DNA of 24,961 nt from Thermoleophilaceae bacterium (GCA_013813135.1 JACCSF010000036.1:1-24961); one strand, 5' to 3'. Positions 8,116 through 15,187 are shown, counted from the stretch's first letter. The notes: generated from the letters alone by a model not told the origin. Numbers and translations: made by a program.

Positions 8116-8829
8116 TCAGCGCCCGTAACGCTCTCTGCCCAGGACCAGCTGGTCCGGCAGCGCCACCCGCACGGGCGGTGAGGGGTTGGCGACCACGGAT
8201 ACGGTCTCGGCGACGCTGCGCGTGATCGAGTGGGTCGAGTCGTCCGCCTCGATCACGATCTCCTCGTCGTCCGCGTGGCCGAGCTTTCCCTTGAGGCCCG
8301 GGTGGAGGCCGATGTCCTTGAGATAGTGGAGCAGGTCCTCCGCCTCGTTCTCGAAGCGCAGGATGCGCACGGTGGCGCCCTGCTCGACGTCGGCCAGCGG
8401 CACTCCCTGCTCGCGCTCGCCCTCGAAGATCGGGTGGCCGTGCGGGCAGGTCTTGGCGTCGCCGATCGCCCGCAGCATGCGCTCCTCGACCACCGGCGAC
8501 ATCCAGTGCTCCAACCGCTCCGCCTCCTCGTGGACCTGGTCCCACGGGATGTCGAAGACGTCGGTCAGGAAGCGCTCGATCAGGCGGTGCCGGCGTACGA
8601 TCTGGGATGCGTGCTCGCGTCCGCTGCTGGTGAAGCTGAGGATCTTGTCTTCGGCACGCGTCACGTACCCGTCGCCCTCGAGGCGTCCGATCATCTCGTG
8701 CACGGTTGGAGCCGAGACCTGCATGGCACGCGCGATGTTGGCGCCCGTGATCGGCAGCCCGGCCTCCTGCAGCCAGTAGATGATCTGGAGGTACTCCTCC
8801 TCTGCGACGGTCGCCTGATCGTGGGACAT
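8116..8829 (-). CDS. DtxR/MntR-family metal-dependent repressor
   Basis: The protein has 237 residues, the length of three-domain DtxR/IdeR proteins. Seen: N-terminal winged helix (about 10-70, including the recognition helix SAPTVHEMIGRLEGDGYV), dimerisation and metal domain (about 75-140), and a C-terminal FeoA/SH3-like domain (about 150-237). By my alignment to DtxR, H81, E85, H100, E107 and H108 match H79, E83, H98, E105 and H106. The selectivity residue Cys102 is Glu (E104 in EEAERLEHWMS) and Met10 is an acid (E12), both more like MntR. This suggests Mn(II) rather than Fe(II) sensing, though that is inference. Start ATG 8829 has a TANNNT box 7 nt before it and no Shine-Dalgarno. No metal transporter is present here. 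It is divergent from the SDR gene, with only 36 bp between the start codons. Confidence 0.92.
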   Translation of the reverse strand: MSHDQATVAEEEYLQIIYWLQEAGLPITGANIARAMQVSAPTVHEMIGRLEGDGYVTRAEDKILSFTSSGREHASQIVRRHRLIERFLTDVFDIPWDQVHEEAERLEHWMSPVVEERMLRAIGDAKTCPHGHPIFEGEREQGVPLADVEQGATVRILRFENEAEDLLHYLKDIGLHPGLKGKLGHADDEEIVIEADDSTHSITRSVAETVSVVANPSPPVRVALPDQLVLGRERYGR

Positions 8830-8836
8830 CGGGATG

Positions 8837-8842
8837 ATCCTA
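8837..8842 (-). promoter_or_regulatory. Leaderless-type -10 box (TAGGAT) for the DtxR-family gene
   Basis: TAGGAT on the minus strand ends 7 nt before ATG 8829. It sits 9 bp from the oppositely oriented box for the SDR gene, so the two divergent promoters must largely overlap and could be co-regulated by bound repressor. Confidence 0.5.
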
Positions 8843-8851
8843 ACGCCCGAC

Positions 8852-8857
8852 TAGAGT
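8852..8857 (+). promoter_or_regulatory. Leaderless-type -10 box (TAGAGT) for the SDR gene
   Basis: TAGAGT fits TANNNT and ends 8 nt before GTG 8866; there is no Shine-Dalgarno sequence. No -35 element is recognisable at 16-18 bp. Confidence 0.45.
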
Positions 8858-8865
8858 GGCCGCCT

Positions 8866-9594
8866 GTGCAGCTCCAGCCAGGGAACCGCGTGGTCGTGAC
8901 CGGTGCCTCGCGCGGCATCGGAGCCGCGATCGCGGATGCGTTCGAGCGGCGCGGCTGCACCGTGGGCCGCGTGTCGCGCTCCGGCGACCCGGCCGGCGAC
9001 GTGGCCGACCCCGACTCGATCGCGCGCGCGATCGAGGGCTTCGGGCAGGTCGACGTGCTGGTGGCCAACGCCGGGATCGCTCACTACCTACCCTTCACTG
9101 AGATGCCGCCCGAGCTGATCGAGCAGCTGACTCGGGTCAACTGGCTCGGCACGGTCTACACGGTGAAGGCCGCTCTGCCGGGCATGCTGGAGCGCCGCCG
9201 CGGCCACGTGGTGATCGTCTCCTCGGGGGCCGGGATCCGCTCCTTTCCCGGCGCAGCGGTATACGGCGCCACCAAGGCCGCTCAGCGCGGCTTCGGCGAG
9301 GCGCTGCGGCACGAGCTCAAGGGAACCGGGGTCGGGCTGACGATGGTCTACCCCGGCCAGATCCGCAGCTCGCTGCACGACCACGAGAAGGAGCGCATGC
9401 CTGACTGGTACAAGCTCGAGCGGGGCGTCCCGCCGGAGCCGCTCGCCCAAGCGGTGATCGAGGCTGTCGAAAAGGACAAGCGCGAGGTCTTCCACCCGGC
9501 CAGCGTGCGCCTGCTGCGCATCATGCACGGGCTCAAGCCCGCGTTCGCTGACGCCCTGCTGCGGCGCATCATGCACCGGAGCGCCGCGCCGTGA
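8866..9594 (+). CDS. Short-chain dehydrogenase/reductase (classical SDR)
   Basis: The protein has 242 residues from GTG 8866. Seen: NAD(P)-binding TGASRGIG at 12-19, NAG at 68-70, structural Asn in VNWLGTVY (N92), catalytic Ser in VIVSSGAG (119-120), and YxxxK with Y133 and K137. The Rossmann fold is complete and enzymatic residues are intact. SRSG after the second strand at 37-40 hints at NADP preference. The end, from about 205 on (ASVRLLRIMHGLKPAFADALLRRIM), is a basic amphipathic helix, as in SDRs of the DltE/YqjQ type acting near membranes. The substrate is unknown. The start is supported by the TANNNT box and by homology beginning at once; the frame extends upstream but only antisense to dtxR. 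It overlaps the ligase gene by 4 bp (GTGA), so the two are co-translated. Confidence 0.9.
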   Translation: MQLQPGNRVVVTGASRGIGAAIADAFERRGCTVGRVSRSGDPAGDVADPDSIARAIEGFGQVDVLVANAGIAHYLPFTEMPPELIEQLTRVNWLGTVYTVKAALPGMLERRRGHVVIVSSGAGIRSFPGAAVYGATKAAQRGFGEALRHELKGTGVGLTMVYPGQIRSSLHDHEKERMPDWYKLERGVPPEPLAQAVIEAVEKDKREVFHPASVRLLRIMHGLKPAFADALLRRIMHRSAAP

Positions 9595-10550
9595 GCCTGC
9601 CGCTCTCCCCCCCGGTGCAGCCGCAGCTGGCCAAGAGCGCGCGCGAGCTGCCGGCAGGCGACGACTGGTGCTACGAGCCCAAGTGGGACGGCTTCCGCAC
9701 GATCGTGTTCCGCGACGGCGACGACGTGCACCTGCAGAGCCGCAACGGCCGGCCGATGAACCGGTACTTCCCCGAGATCGTGGAGCAGGCCCTGGCGTTG
9801 CCGGCCGAGCGGTACGTGCTCGACGGCGAGATGGTCGTCACCGTGGACGGCATCCAGGAATTCGACCTGCTCTCCCAGCGCATCCACCCGGCCGCCTCGC
9901 GGGTGGAGCGGCTCGCCAGGGAGACGCCGGCGCAGCTGGTGGCGTTCGACCTGTTGGCCGAGGGTGACGACGAGCTGCTCGAGCTGCCCTACGCGGAGCG
10001 GCGCAAGCGGCTCGCGGCTCTGGTGACGGACCCTGTCGAGCTCACCTCCGCCACGGACGACCCCGACGCCGCGGGCCAGTGGCTCGCCGGGACCGGCGAG
10101 GGCGTGATCGCCAAGCAGGCCTCGGCGCCGTACCGCCCGGGCGAGCGGGTCGGCATGGTCAAGGTCAAGCGGGTGCGCACGGCCGACGCCGTTGTGGCCG
10201 CGTTTCGCTTCGGCAAGGAGCCCGAGACCGTCGGCTCGCTGATCCTGGGCATGTACGACGACGGCGGCGAGCTGCACGTGATCGGCCATACCTCGAGCTT
10301 CCGCGCCAAGCAGAAGCGCGAGCTGCTCGAACTGCTCGAGCCCTACCGGACCCACGAACGCGGCTCGGGCGAGCCGAGCCGGTGGAAGTCGGACGAAGAA
10401 CTGGTCTGGGAGGGCCTGCGCCCCGAGCTGGTCGTCGAGGTGGCCTTCGACCACATCACCGGCCAGCGCATCCGGCACGGGGCGAAGTTTCTGCGCTGGC
10501 GGACCGATAAGGAACCTCGGGGATGTCTCACCTCTCAGTTGCGCGACTGA
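9591..10550 (+). CDS. ATP-dependent DNA ligase (LigC-like / LigD ligase-domain-like)
   Basis: The protein has 319 residues from GTG 9591. Seen: motif I YEPKWDGFR with the nucleotidylated lysine K31, RNG of motif Ia (51-53), LDGEMVV (motif III region), GEGVIAKQ (motif IV) and MVKVKRVRTADAVV (motif V). A C-terminal OB-fold region ends HGAKFLRWRTDKEP, which is motif VI-like. Family knowledge: it forms phosphodiester bonds at nicks or ends through a ligase-AMP intermediate and, at this size, matches the minimal actinobacterial LigC/LigD ligase module without polymerase or nuclease domains. A separate LigD-type polymerase is encoded at 13673-14680, so the two may work together in end joining; no Ku gene is in the window. 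The 3' end overlaps the next gene by 28 bp. Confidence 0.92.
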   Translation: MSLPLSPPVQPQLAKSARELPAGDDWCYEPKWDGFRTIVFRDGDDVHLQSRNGRPMNRYFPEIVEQALALPAERYVLDGEMVVTVDGIQEFDLLSQRIHPAASRVERLARETPAQLVAFDLLAEGDDELLELPYAERRKRLAALVTDPVELTSATDDPDAAGQWLAGTGEGVIAKQASAPYRPGERVGMVKVKRVRTADAVVAAFRFGKEPETVGSLILGMYDDGGELHVIGHTSSFRAKQKRELLELLEPYRTHERGSGEPSRWKSDEELVWEGLRPELVVEVAFDHITGQRIRHGAKFLRWRTDKEPRGCLTSQLRD

Positions 10551-11995
10551 TACTCGCGCTGCTCGTGCTCGCCGGCGTGCTCGCGCCGGCGGCGCAGGCG
10601 CAGTACCAGGTGCCCGCTGACAACCCGTTCGTGAGCACGCCGGGCGCGCGCGGCGAGATCTACGTCTACGGCATGCGCAACCCCTACCGCTGGTCGTTCG
10701 ACCGCCAGACCGGCGACATGTGGATCGGCGACGTCGGCGGGAGCGCCTCGGGCTCAGACCAGGAGGAGATCACGTATCTGGGGGCGGGCCGCATCCGCGG
10801 CGCGAACCTCGGCTGGAACTGCTTCTCGGGCACGGCCGTCGAGGCGGGCTGCACCCCGACAAACTACTTCCCGCCCGTGCACACCTACCCGAGCGGCCCC
10901 GACGTGGTGATCGGCGGCTACGTGGTGCGCGACCCCGACCTGCCGGCGTTCGCGGGCCGCTACCTCTTCGGCCGGTTCAACACCGGCGTCTACCGCCTCG
11001 AGGCCAACGGGACCGCAACCGGCCTGGGCGTGAGCGCGCCGACGCTGTCCGGCTTCGGCGAGGACGGCACCGGCCATCTCTACGCGACCACGCTCAGCGG
11101 GCCGGTCTACCGACTCACCCAGAGCGGCTCAGCGCTCGCCCTCACGAGCATCGGCAACTTCAACCAGCCGGTGGCCGTGGCGGCCGCGCCCGGCGACACG
11201 GAGCGGCTGTTCATCGTCGAACGGACCGGGGTGATCAAGGTGCGCACGGGCGGCCAGGTGAGCGACTTCCTCGACATCACCTCGCTCGTGAAGAACGGCG
11301 GCGAGCAGGGGCTGCTCGCGGTCGCGGTCGCGCCCGACTACGCGACCAGTGGCCGCGTCTTCGCTTACTACACCGACAACGGCAACGACCTCCAGCTCGA
11401 CGAGTTCCGCCGCACCGCCGACGGGCCCGACCGCGCCGACCCGACGACGCGCCGGCCGCTGCTCACGATCCAGCACGACGCCGCCATGAACCACAACGGC
11501 GGTCAGCTGCTGTTCGGTCCGGACGGTCTGCTCTACCTGTCGACCGGCGACGGCGGCACGCAGGGCGATCCGGAGGGGGACGCGCAGAGCCTCGCTTCGC
11601 TGCTGGGCAAGGTGCTGCGCCTCGACGTCGGCGTTCCTCCGGCCGCGGTCGACACCGTGGCGCCGCAGCTGCGCACGAGGGTGAAGAGCCGCCAGCGCGT
11701 GCTGCGCCTGCGCGGAGCGGTGGTCTACGCGCGCTGCAGCGAGGCGTGCTCGATCGTCGCCGGCGGCAGGCTCAAGGTCGGCACGCGCGAGTACCGCCTG
11801 CGCCGGGTGGGGAAGGCGGTGGACGGCGTCCACCGTGCGCGCGTGAAGGTGCTGCTCACCACCAAGACGCGGCGGGCGCTGAAGAAGGCGTTGAAGCGCC
11901 ATCGCCAGCCGGTGGTGACCGTGAACCTGCGTGCTCGGGACGCCACCGGCAACCGCTCGCCGCTGGCCAGCAAGACGGTCCGGGTCACCCGCTGA
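10523..11995 (+). CDS. Secreted glucose/sorbosone-dehydrogenase-like beta-propeller with permuted halves
   Basis: The protein has 490 residues. Seen: signal peptide 1-27 ending PAAQAQ; residues 28-200 that match the second half of soluble PQQ glucose dehydrogenase-like proteins (VPADNPF, YGMRNPYRWSFD with R52-N53, GANLGWNCF, GPVYRL); then 205-369 that match the first half (NFNQPVAVAAAPGD, RLFIVERTGVIKV, NHNGGQLLFGPDGLLYLSTGDGG with H324, LLGKVLRLD). In the canonical order the HNGG half comes first and the RNP half second, so this gene looks circularly permuted exactly at the LRLD / VPADNPF junction. Both catalytic signatures survive. Residues from about 375 on form a basic Ig-like C-terminal domain of the kind often attached to secreted proteins in this group. 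Start ATG 10523 has AAGGA 9 nt upstream. PQQ use and substrate are not proven. Confidence 0.85.
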   Translation: MSHLSVARLILALLVLAGVLAPAAQAQYQVPADNPFVSTPGARGEIYVYGMRNPYRWSFDRQTGDMWIGDVGGSASGSDQEEITYLGAGRIRGANLGWNCFSGTAVEAGCTPTNYFPPVHTYPSGPDVVIGGYVVRDPDLPAFAGRYLFGRFNTGVYRLEANGTATGLGVSAPTLSGFGEDGTGHLYATTLSGPVYRLTQSGSALALTSIGNFNQPVAVAAAPGDTERLFIVERTGVIKVRTGGQVSDFLDITSLVKNGGEQGLLAVAVAPDYATSGRVFAYYTDNGNDLQLDEFRRTADGPDRADPTTRRPLLTIQHDAAMNHNGGQLLFGPDGLLYLSTGDGGTQGDPEGDAQSLASLLGKVLRLDVGVPPAAVDTVAPQLRTRVKSRQRVLRLRGAVVYARCSEACSIVAGGRLKVGTREYRLRRVGKAVDGVHRARVKVLLTTKTRRALKKALKRHRQPVVTVNLRARDATGNRSPLASKTVRVTR

Positions 11996-13199
11996 GCTCG
12001 GTGATGCGCCGCTCGAGGAAGGCGCGCTCGGCCGGGTTCGCCGCCAGCTCGCGCGCGCGCCGGTAGGCCGCCGCCGCCTCCTCGTCGCGTCCGAGGCGGC
12101 GCAGCAGGTCGGCGCGCGTGGCGTGCAGCAGGTGGTAGCCCTCGAGGCGCGGGCTCTCGAGCCGCTCGATCAGATCGAGCCCCGCCCCGGGGCCCGCGGC
12201 CATAGACACCGCCACCGCGCGGTTCAGCTCCACGACCGGCGACGGCTGAAGCTCGGAGAGCCGCTCGTAAAGCGCCGCCACGCGCGCCCAGTCGGTCGCG
12301 GTGGCGGCGTGCTCGGCCGCGATCGCGGCCTGGATGGCGTAGGGGCCGCGGCGGCCCGCCGCCACTGCCAGCCGCACGCCCTCGCGGATCTCCCCCGCGT
12401 GCCAGCGCGAGCGGTCCTGGTCTTCGAGCAGCACCAGCTCGCCGCGCTCGTCCACGCGCGCGTCGCGGCGCGAGTTGTGCAGCAGCATCAGGGCCAGCAG
12501 GCCGCGCACCTCGCTCTCGTCGGGCATCAGGGCGCGCAGCAGCCGCCCCAGACGGATCGCCTCGTCGCACAGCTCGCGCCGCACCACGGTGTCCGCCGTC
12601 GTGGCCAGATAGCCCTCGTTGAAGATCAGGTAGAGCACCGTCAGCAGCGAGCGCAGCCGGTCCGGCAGCTCGTGGTCAGGCGGCACCTGGTACGGGATGC
12701 GCGCCTCGCGGATCTTGCGCTTGGCGCGCACGATGCGCTGCTGCGTGGCGCTCTCGCTCGCCAGGAACGCGCGCGCCACCTCGGGCGTGGACAGGCCGCC
12801 GAGCGTGCGCAGCGTGAGCGCCACGCGCACCTCCGGGGCCAGCGCCGGATGGCAGCAGGTGAAGAACAGCCGCAGCCGGTCGTCCGGCAGCGACGTGTCG
12901 GGCGGGTCGTCGGGCAGTCCGGGCATCAGCCGTTCCAGCTCGCGCAGCTTGTCCTCGTAGTGGCGCTCGCGGCGCAGGCGGTCGATCGCGCGGTTGCGTG
13001 CCGTCCGCACGATCCAGGCGCCGGGGTTGTCCGGCGCCCCGTCGCGCGGCCAGCGCTCCAGCGCGATCACAAAAGCCTCCTGAACCGCCTCCTCGGCGAG
13101 GTCGAAGTCGCCGAGGATGCGGATCAGGGTCGCCACCGCCCGGCCCGACTCGGCTCGGAACGCGGCGGCGGCGACCTGTGCCGGTTGCTGTCCCTCTAC
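11985..13199 (-). CDS. ECF42-group sigma factor (start codon unclear)
   Basis: About 404 residues. Seen: sigma2 region from the VAAAAFRAESGRAVATLIR stretch through PDNPGAWIVRTARNRAIDRLRR, sigma4 with TLRTLGGLSTPEVARAFL and QQRIVRAKRKI, the YLIFNEGYLAT motif of the C-terminal extension (DUF6596), then TPR-like helices to the end. Family knowledge: this is the ECF42 group, which has no anti-sigma factor, uses its C-terminal extension for activity, and is co-transcribed with a DGPF protein, as here. Odd: homology should begin near 13199, just after the DGPF stop, but no ATG, GTG or TTG is in frame there. The nearest are GTG 13136, which cuts into sigma2, and GTG 13337, inside the DGPF gene. I give the homology limit, not a verified start. 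The 3' end overlaps the propeller gene by 11 bp. Confidence 0.85.
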   Translation of the reverse strand, partial: VEGQQPAQVAAAAFRAESGRAVATLIRILGDFDLAEEAVQEAFVIALERWPRDGAPDNPGAWIVRTARNRAIDRLRRERHYEDKLRELERLMPGLPDDPPDTSLPDDRLRLFFTCCHPALAPEVRVALTLRTLGGLSTPEVARAFLASESATQQRIVRAKRKIREARIPYQVPPDHELPDRLRSLLTVLYLIFNEGYLATTADTVVRRELCDEAIRLGRLLRALMPDESEVRGLLALMLLHNSRRDARVDERGELVLLEDQDRSRWHAGEIREGVRLAVAAGRRGPYAIQAAIAAEHAATATDWARVAALYERLSELQPSPVVELNRAVAVSMAAGPGAGLDLIERLESPRLEGYHLLHATRADLLRRLGRDEEAAAAYRRARELAANPAERAFLERRITELSG

Positions 13200-13591
13200 G
13201 AGGCCGCCCCCTCGCGGGCTGTCTGGGGATCCTCGTATCCCTCGTAGGCCAGGACCGGCCGGATCTCGCAGACCCCGCCGCGCCGCGCGCTCGGCAGTTG
13301 GGCCGCCCAGTCGATCGCCTCGTCGAGGTCCTTGCACTCGATGACGTAGAAGCCGCCGATCTGCTCCTTGGTCTCGACGAACGGACCGTCGGTGAGCAGG
13401 CGCTCGCCGTCCTGGACCCGCAGGGTGGTGGCCGTCGTGCTCGACTGGAGGCCCTCGCCGGAGACGAACGCGCCCGCGTCCACGAGCGCCTTGCTGTAGT
13501 CCGACCAGAGCTGCATCTGGGCGGCCATCTCCTCTTTGGACCAATCCGCGTACCGACTCTCGTCGCCAACGATCACGAGCATGTACCTCAT
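13196..13591 (-). CDS. DGPF-domain protein (YCII-related), partner of ECF42
   Basis: The protein has 131 residues. Seen: N-terminal MRYMLVIVGDESRYADW, the name-giving DGPF motif in LLTDGPFVETKEQIGGFYVIE, and a ferredoxin-like alpha/beta layout typical of YCII/DGPF proteins (about 120-140 residues). Family knowledge: DGPF proteins are the constant neighbours and regulon members of ECF42 sigma factors; their biochemical role is unknown. I chose ATG 13591 rather than an upstream in-frame ATG because homology starts there and AAGGGAG lies 5 nt before it. The gene is first in the operon, behind an ECF42-type promoter. Its last codons run into the sigma-factor frame, which is shifted by -1. Confidence 0.92.
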   Translation of the reverse strand: MRYMLVIVGDESRYADWSKEEMAAQMQLWSDYSKALVDAGAFVSGEGLQSSTTATTLRVQDGERLLTDGPFVETKEQIGGFYVIECKDLDEAIDWAAQLPSARRGGVCEIRPVLAYEGYEDPQTAREGAAS

Positions 13592-13596
13592 CGCTG

Positions 13597-13603
13597 CTCC
13601 CTT
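13597..13603 (-). promoter_or_regulatory. Ribosome-binding site of the DGPF gene (AAGGGAG)
   Basis: AAGGGAG on the minus strand lies 5 nt before ATG 13591. It decides this start over the in-frame ATG 14 codons upstream, and it sets this operon apart from the leaderless starts around it. Confidence 0.7.
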
Positions 13604-13639
13604 CGGTCGTGCGGCGCCACTCGCCGCGTTCAACCTAAC

Positions 13640-13666
13640 GACGAACGGGCGGGGAGTAAATCGACA
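13640..13666 (-). promoter_or_regulatory. ECF42-type promoter: TGTCGA - 17 nt - CGTC
   Basis: Reading the minus strand, TGTCGA at 13666-13661 is followed after 17 nt by CGTC at 13643-13640. Transcription should start about 40 nt before the DGPF ATG. Established for ECF42 factors: the target promoter has TGTCGA at -35 and CGA/TC at -10 and lies upstream of the ecf42 operons themselves, so the operon is probably positively autoregulated. A weak housekeeping-type pair (TTTACT / TAGGTT, 17 bp spacing) overlaps it at 13660-13632. Confidence 0.75.
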
Positions 13667-13672
13667 TCGGCG

Positions 13673-14680
13673 TCAATCCTTCTTCGCCCGCGACGGCTGC
13701 ACCCGCTTGGGCTCGCCTCGCTGCTTGCCGAAGTGGGGCGGCCAGGGCGCGTCGCCGAGTCCCTCGGCCTCGTCGCGGGCGGCCAGCTCGTGCAAAGCGT
13801 CGAGGCTGCCCGCCGACTCGTGCAGTCCCGCGCTTGGGTCGCCCTTCTCGAGCAGACGCGCGGGCACCGTCTCGAGCGTGAAGTCGCCCAGCTCGGCGTC
13901 GGGCACCTCGTCCCACTCGAGCGGCGCCGACACGCGGGCGTCCGACACCGGCCGCACCGAGTAGGCGGAGGCGATCGTGCGGTCGCGCGCGTTCTGGTTG
14001 TAGTCGAGGAACACGCCCACGCGCTCCTCCTTCCACCACTTCGACGTGGCCTTGCCCGGCATGCGCCGCTCGACCTCGCGCGCCAGGGCGAGCGCGGCGC
14101 GGCGCACCTCGGTGAAGTCCCAGCGTTGCTCGATGTGCACGTAGATGTGGATGCCGCGCGAGCCCGACGTCTTGGGGAAGCCCGTCAGCCCGTGCTCCTC
14201 CAGCACCTCGCGCACGCACAGCGCCACACTCCGCACGTCGCCCCAGTCCGAGGAGCCGGGCGTGGGATCGAGGTCCACCCGGAGCTCGTCGGGATGGTCG
14301 GCGTCCGGGCGCCTCACCGGCCACGGGTTCCAGTCGATCACACCCAGGTTAAGCCCCCAGGCGATATGGGCGCGGTCCTGGAGCGTGAGGTAGTTGGCGG
14401 TACGCCCGCTCGGGAACGAGACCTCGAGCTGCTGCACCCAGTCGGGCGCGCTCTTGGGTACGCGCTTCTGGAAGAAGAAGTCGTCGGCGGCCCCGTTCGG
14501 GAAGCGCTTCATCGACGTGGGACGGTCGTGCATGTGCGCAAGCAGCGGGTCCGCCACGGCGAGGTAGTACTCCAACAGGTCGAACTTGGTGTGCCCGCGC
14601 TCGGGAAAGAAGACCTTGTCCGGGTTCGAGAACTTCACCTCGTGGCCGTCGAGCTCCAAGATGACCTGGTCGCGTTCCAT
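13673..14680 (-). CDS. Stand-alone LigD-type DNA polymerase/primase domain
   Basis: The protein has 335 residues, the size of a single LigD polymerase domain (archaeo-eukaryotic primase fold). Seen: opening KFSNPDKVFFPE, then MKRFPNG, the catalytic metal-binding pair D136 and D138 in RVDLDPTP, the SGSRGIHIYV loop (172-181) with H178, and the third acidic residue D226 in FLDYNQN; SVRPVSDARVSAPLEWDEV is also typical. Family knowledge: these enzymes add (ribo)nucleotides at broken DNA ends during Ku-dependent end joining. Ligase and nuclease domains are absent here, and a separate ligase lies at 9591-10550 on the other strand. Start ATG 14680 is supported by homology and a TANNNT box 6 nt upstream. 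The frame stays open far upstream, but that part is antisense to glycerate kinase. The C-terminus is rich in Lys/Arg. Confidence 0.92.
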   Translation of the reverse strand: MERDQVILELDGHEVKFSNPDKVFFPERGHTKFDLLEYYLAVADPLLAHMHDRPTSMKRFPNGAADDFFFQKRVPKSAPDWVQQLEVSFPSGRTANYLTLQDRAHIAWGLNLGVIDWNPWPVRRPDADHPDELRVDLDPTPGSSDWGDVRSVALCVREVLEEHGLTGFPKTSGSRGIHIYVHIEQRWDFTEVRRAALALAREVERRMPGKATSKWWKEERVGVFLDYNQNARDRTIASAYSVRPVSDARVSAPLEWDEVPDAELGDFTLETVPARLLEKGDPSAGLHESAGSLDALHELAARDEAEGLGDAPWPPHFGKQRGEPKRVQPSRAKKD

Positions 14681-14685
14681 TTCGT

Positions 14686-14691
14686 CAGCAT
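14686..14691 (+). promoter_or_regulatory. Possible -10 box (CAGCAT) for the macrodomain gene
   Basis: CAGCAT is a near match to TANNNT and ends 7 nt before GTG 14699. Only 18 bp separate the two divergent start codons, so any promoter for the macrodomain gene must lie on top of the opposite promoter or within the LigD-polymerase gene. Confidence 0.3.
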
Positions 14692-14692
14692 A
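14687..14692 (-). promoter_or_regulatory. Leaderless-type -10 box (TATGCT) for the LigD-polymerase gene
   Basis: TATGCT on the minus strand ends 6 nt before ATG 14680, with no Shine-Dalgarno sequence. It would lie inside the 18-bp divergent spacer. Confidence 0.5.
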
Positions 14693-14698
14693 TGACCG

Positions 14699-15187
14699 GT
14701 GCCGGAGCTGGAAGTCATCGCTGGGGACGTGACGAAGCTCGAGGTCGACGCGATCGCCAACGCCGCCAACACCCAGCTGCGACACGGTGGCGGCGTGGCG
14801 GGCGCGATCTCGCGCGCCGGGGGCCCGGCCGTGCAGCGCGAGTCGGACGAGCGCGCGCCGATCGGGCTCGGCGAAGCGGTCGAGACGACCGCGGGCGACA
14901 TGCCGGCCCGCTGGGTGATCCACGCGGCAACCATGGAGCTCGGCGGCCCGACCTCCGCAGAGATCATCGAGCGCGCGACGCGCTCCACGCTCGCCCGCGC
15001 CGAGCAGCTGGGCTGCCGTTCGCTGGCGCTGGTCGCCTTCGGCACCGGCGTCGGCGGCTTTCCGCTCCCCGAGGCGGCCGGCTTGATGGTCGGCGTGGCG
15101 AAGCGGCACGAGGGCGGGCTGGAGCGCATCGTGTTCGCGGTGCACGGCGACGAGGCGGAGCGCGCGTTCCGCGAGGCCGTTGGCTGA
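14699..15187 (+). CDS. Macrodomain protein (ADP-ribose binding/hydrolase type)
   Basis: The protein has 162 residues, one complete macrodomain. Seen: AGDVTKLEVDAIANAANTQL (residues 8-27), the start of the fold with the GDVT Asp that contacts adenine, the HGGGVAGAI loop that binds the distal ribose, and the second phosphate loop GTGVGGFPLPEAA. Family knowledge: such proteins bind ADP-ribose and many remove it from proteins, nucleic acids or O-acetyl-ADP-ribose. The specific substrate is unknown. The start is GTG 14699, chosen because the fold begins at once; ATG 14692 is out of frame. It is divergent from the LigD polymerase and overlaps glycerate kinase by 8 bp. Confidence 0.9.
   Translation: MPELEVIAGDVTKLEVDAIANAANTQLRHGGGVAGAISRAGGPAVQRESDERAPIGLGEAVETTAGDMPARWVIHAATMELGGPTSAEIIERATRSTLARAEQLGCRSLALVAFGTGVGGFPLPEAAGLMVGVAKRHEGGLERIVFAVHGDEAERAFREAVG

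Noticed and set aside
8045..8545. Fusion of the beta-propeller gene with upstream sequence
   Set aside because: The upstream part is the dtxR gene read in another frame. A signal peptide and a -10 box define the start at 8044.
13205..13215. Programmed -1 frameshift at the G-run near the end of the DGPF gene
   Set aside because: The GAG GGG GCG context is not a proper slippery heptamer and no downstream stem was evident. I kept only the missing start codon as an observation.
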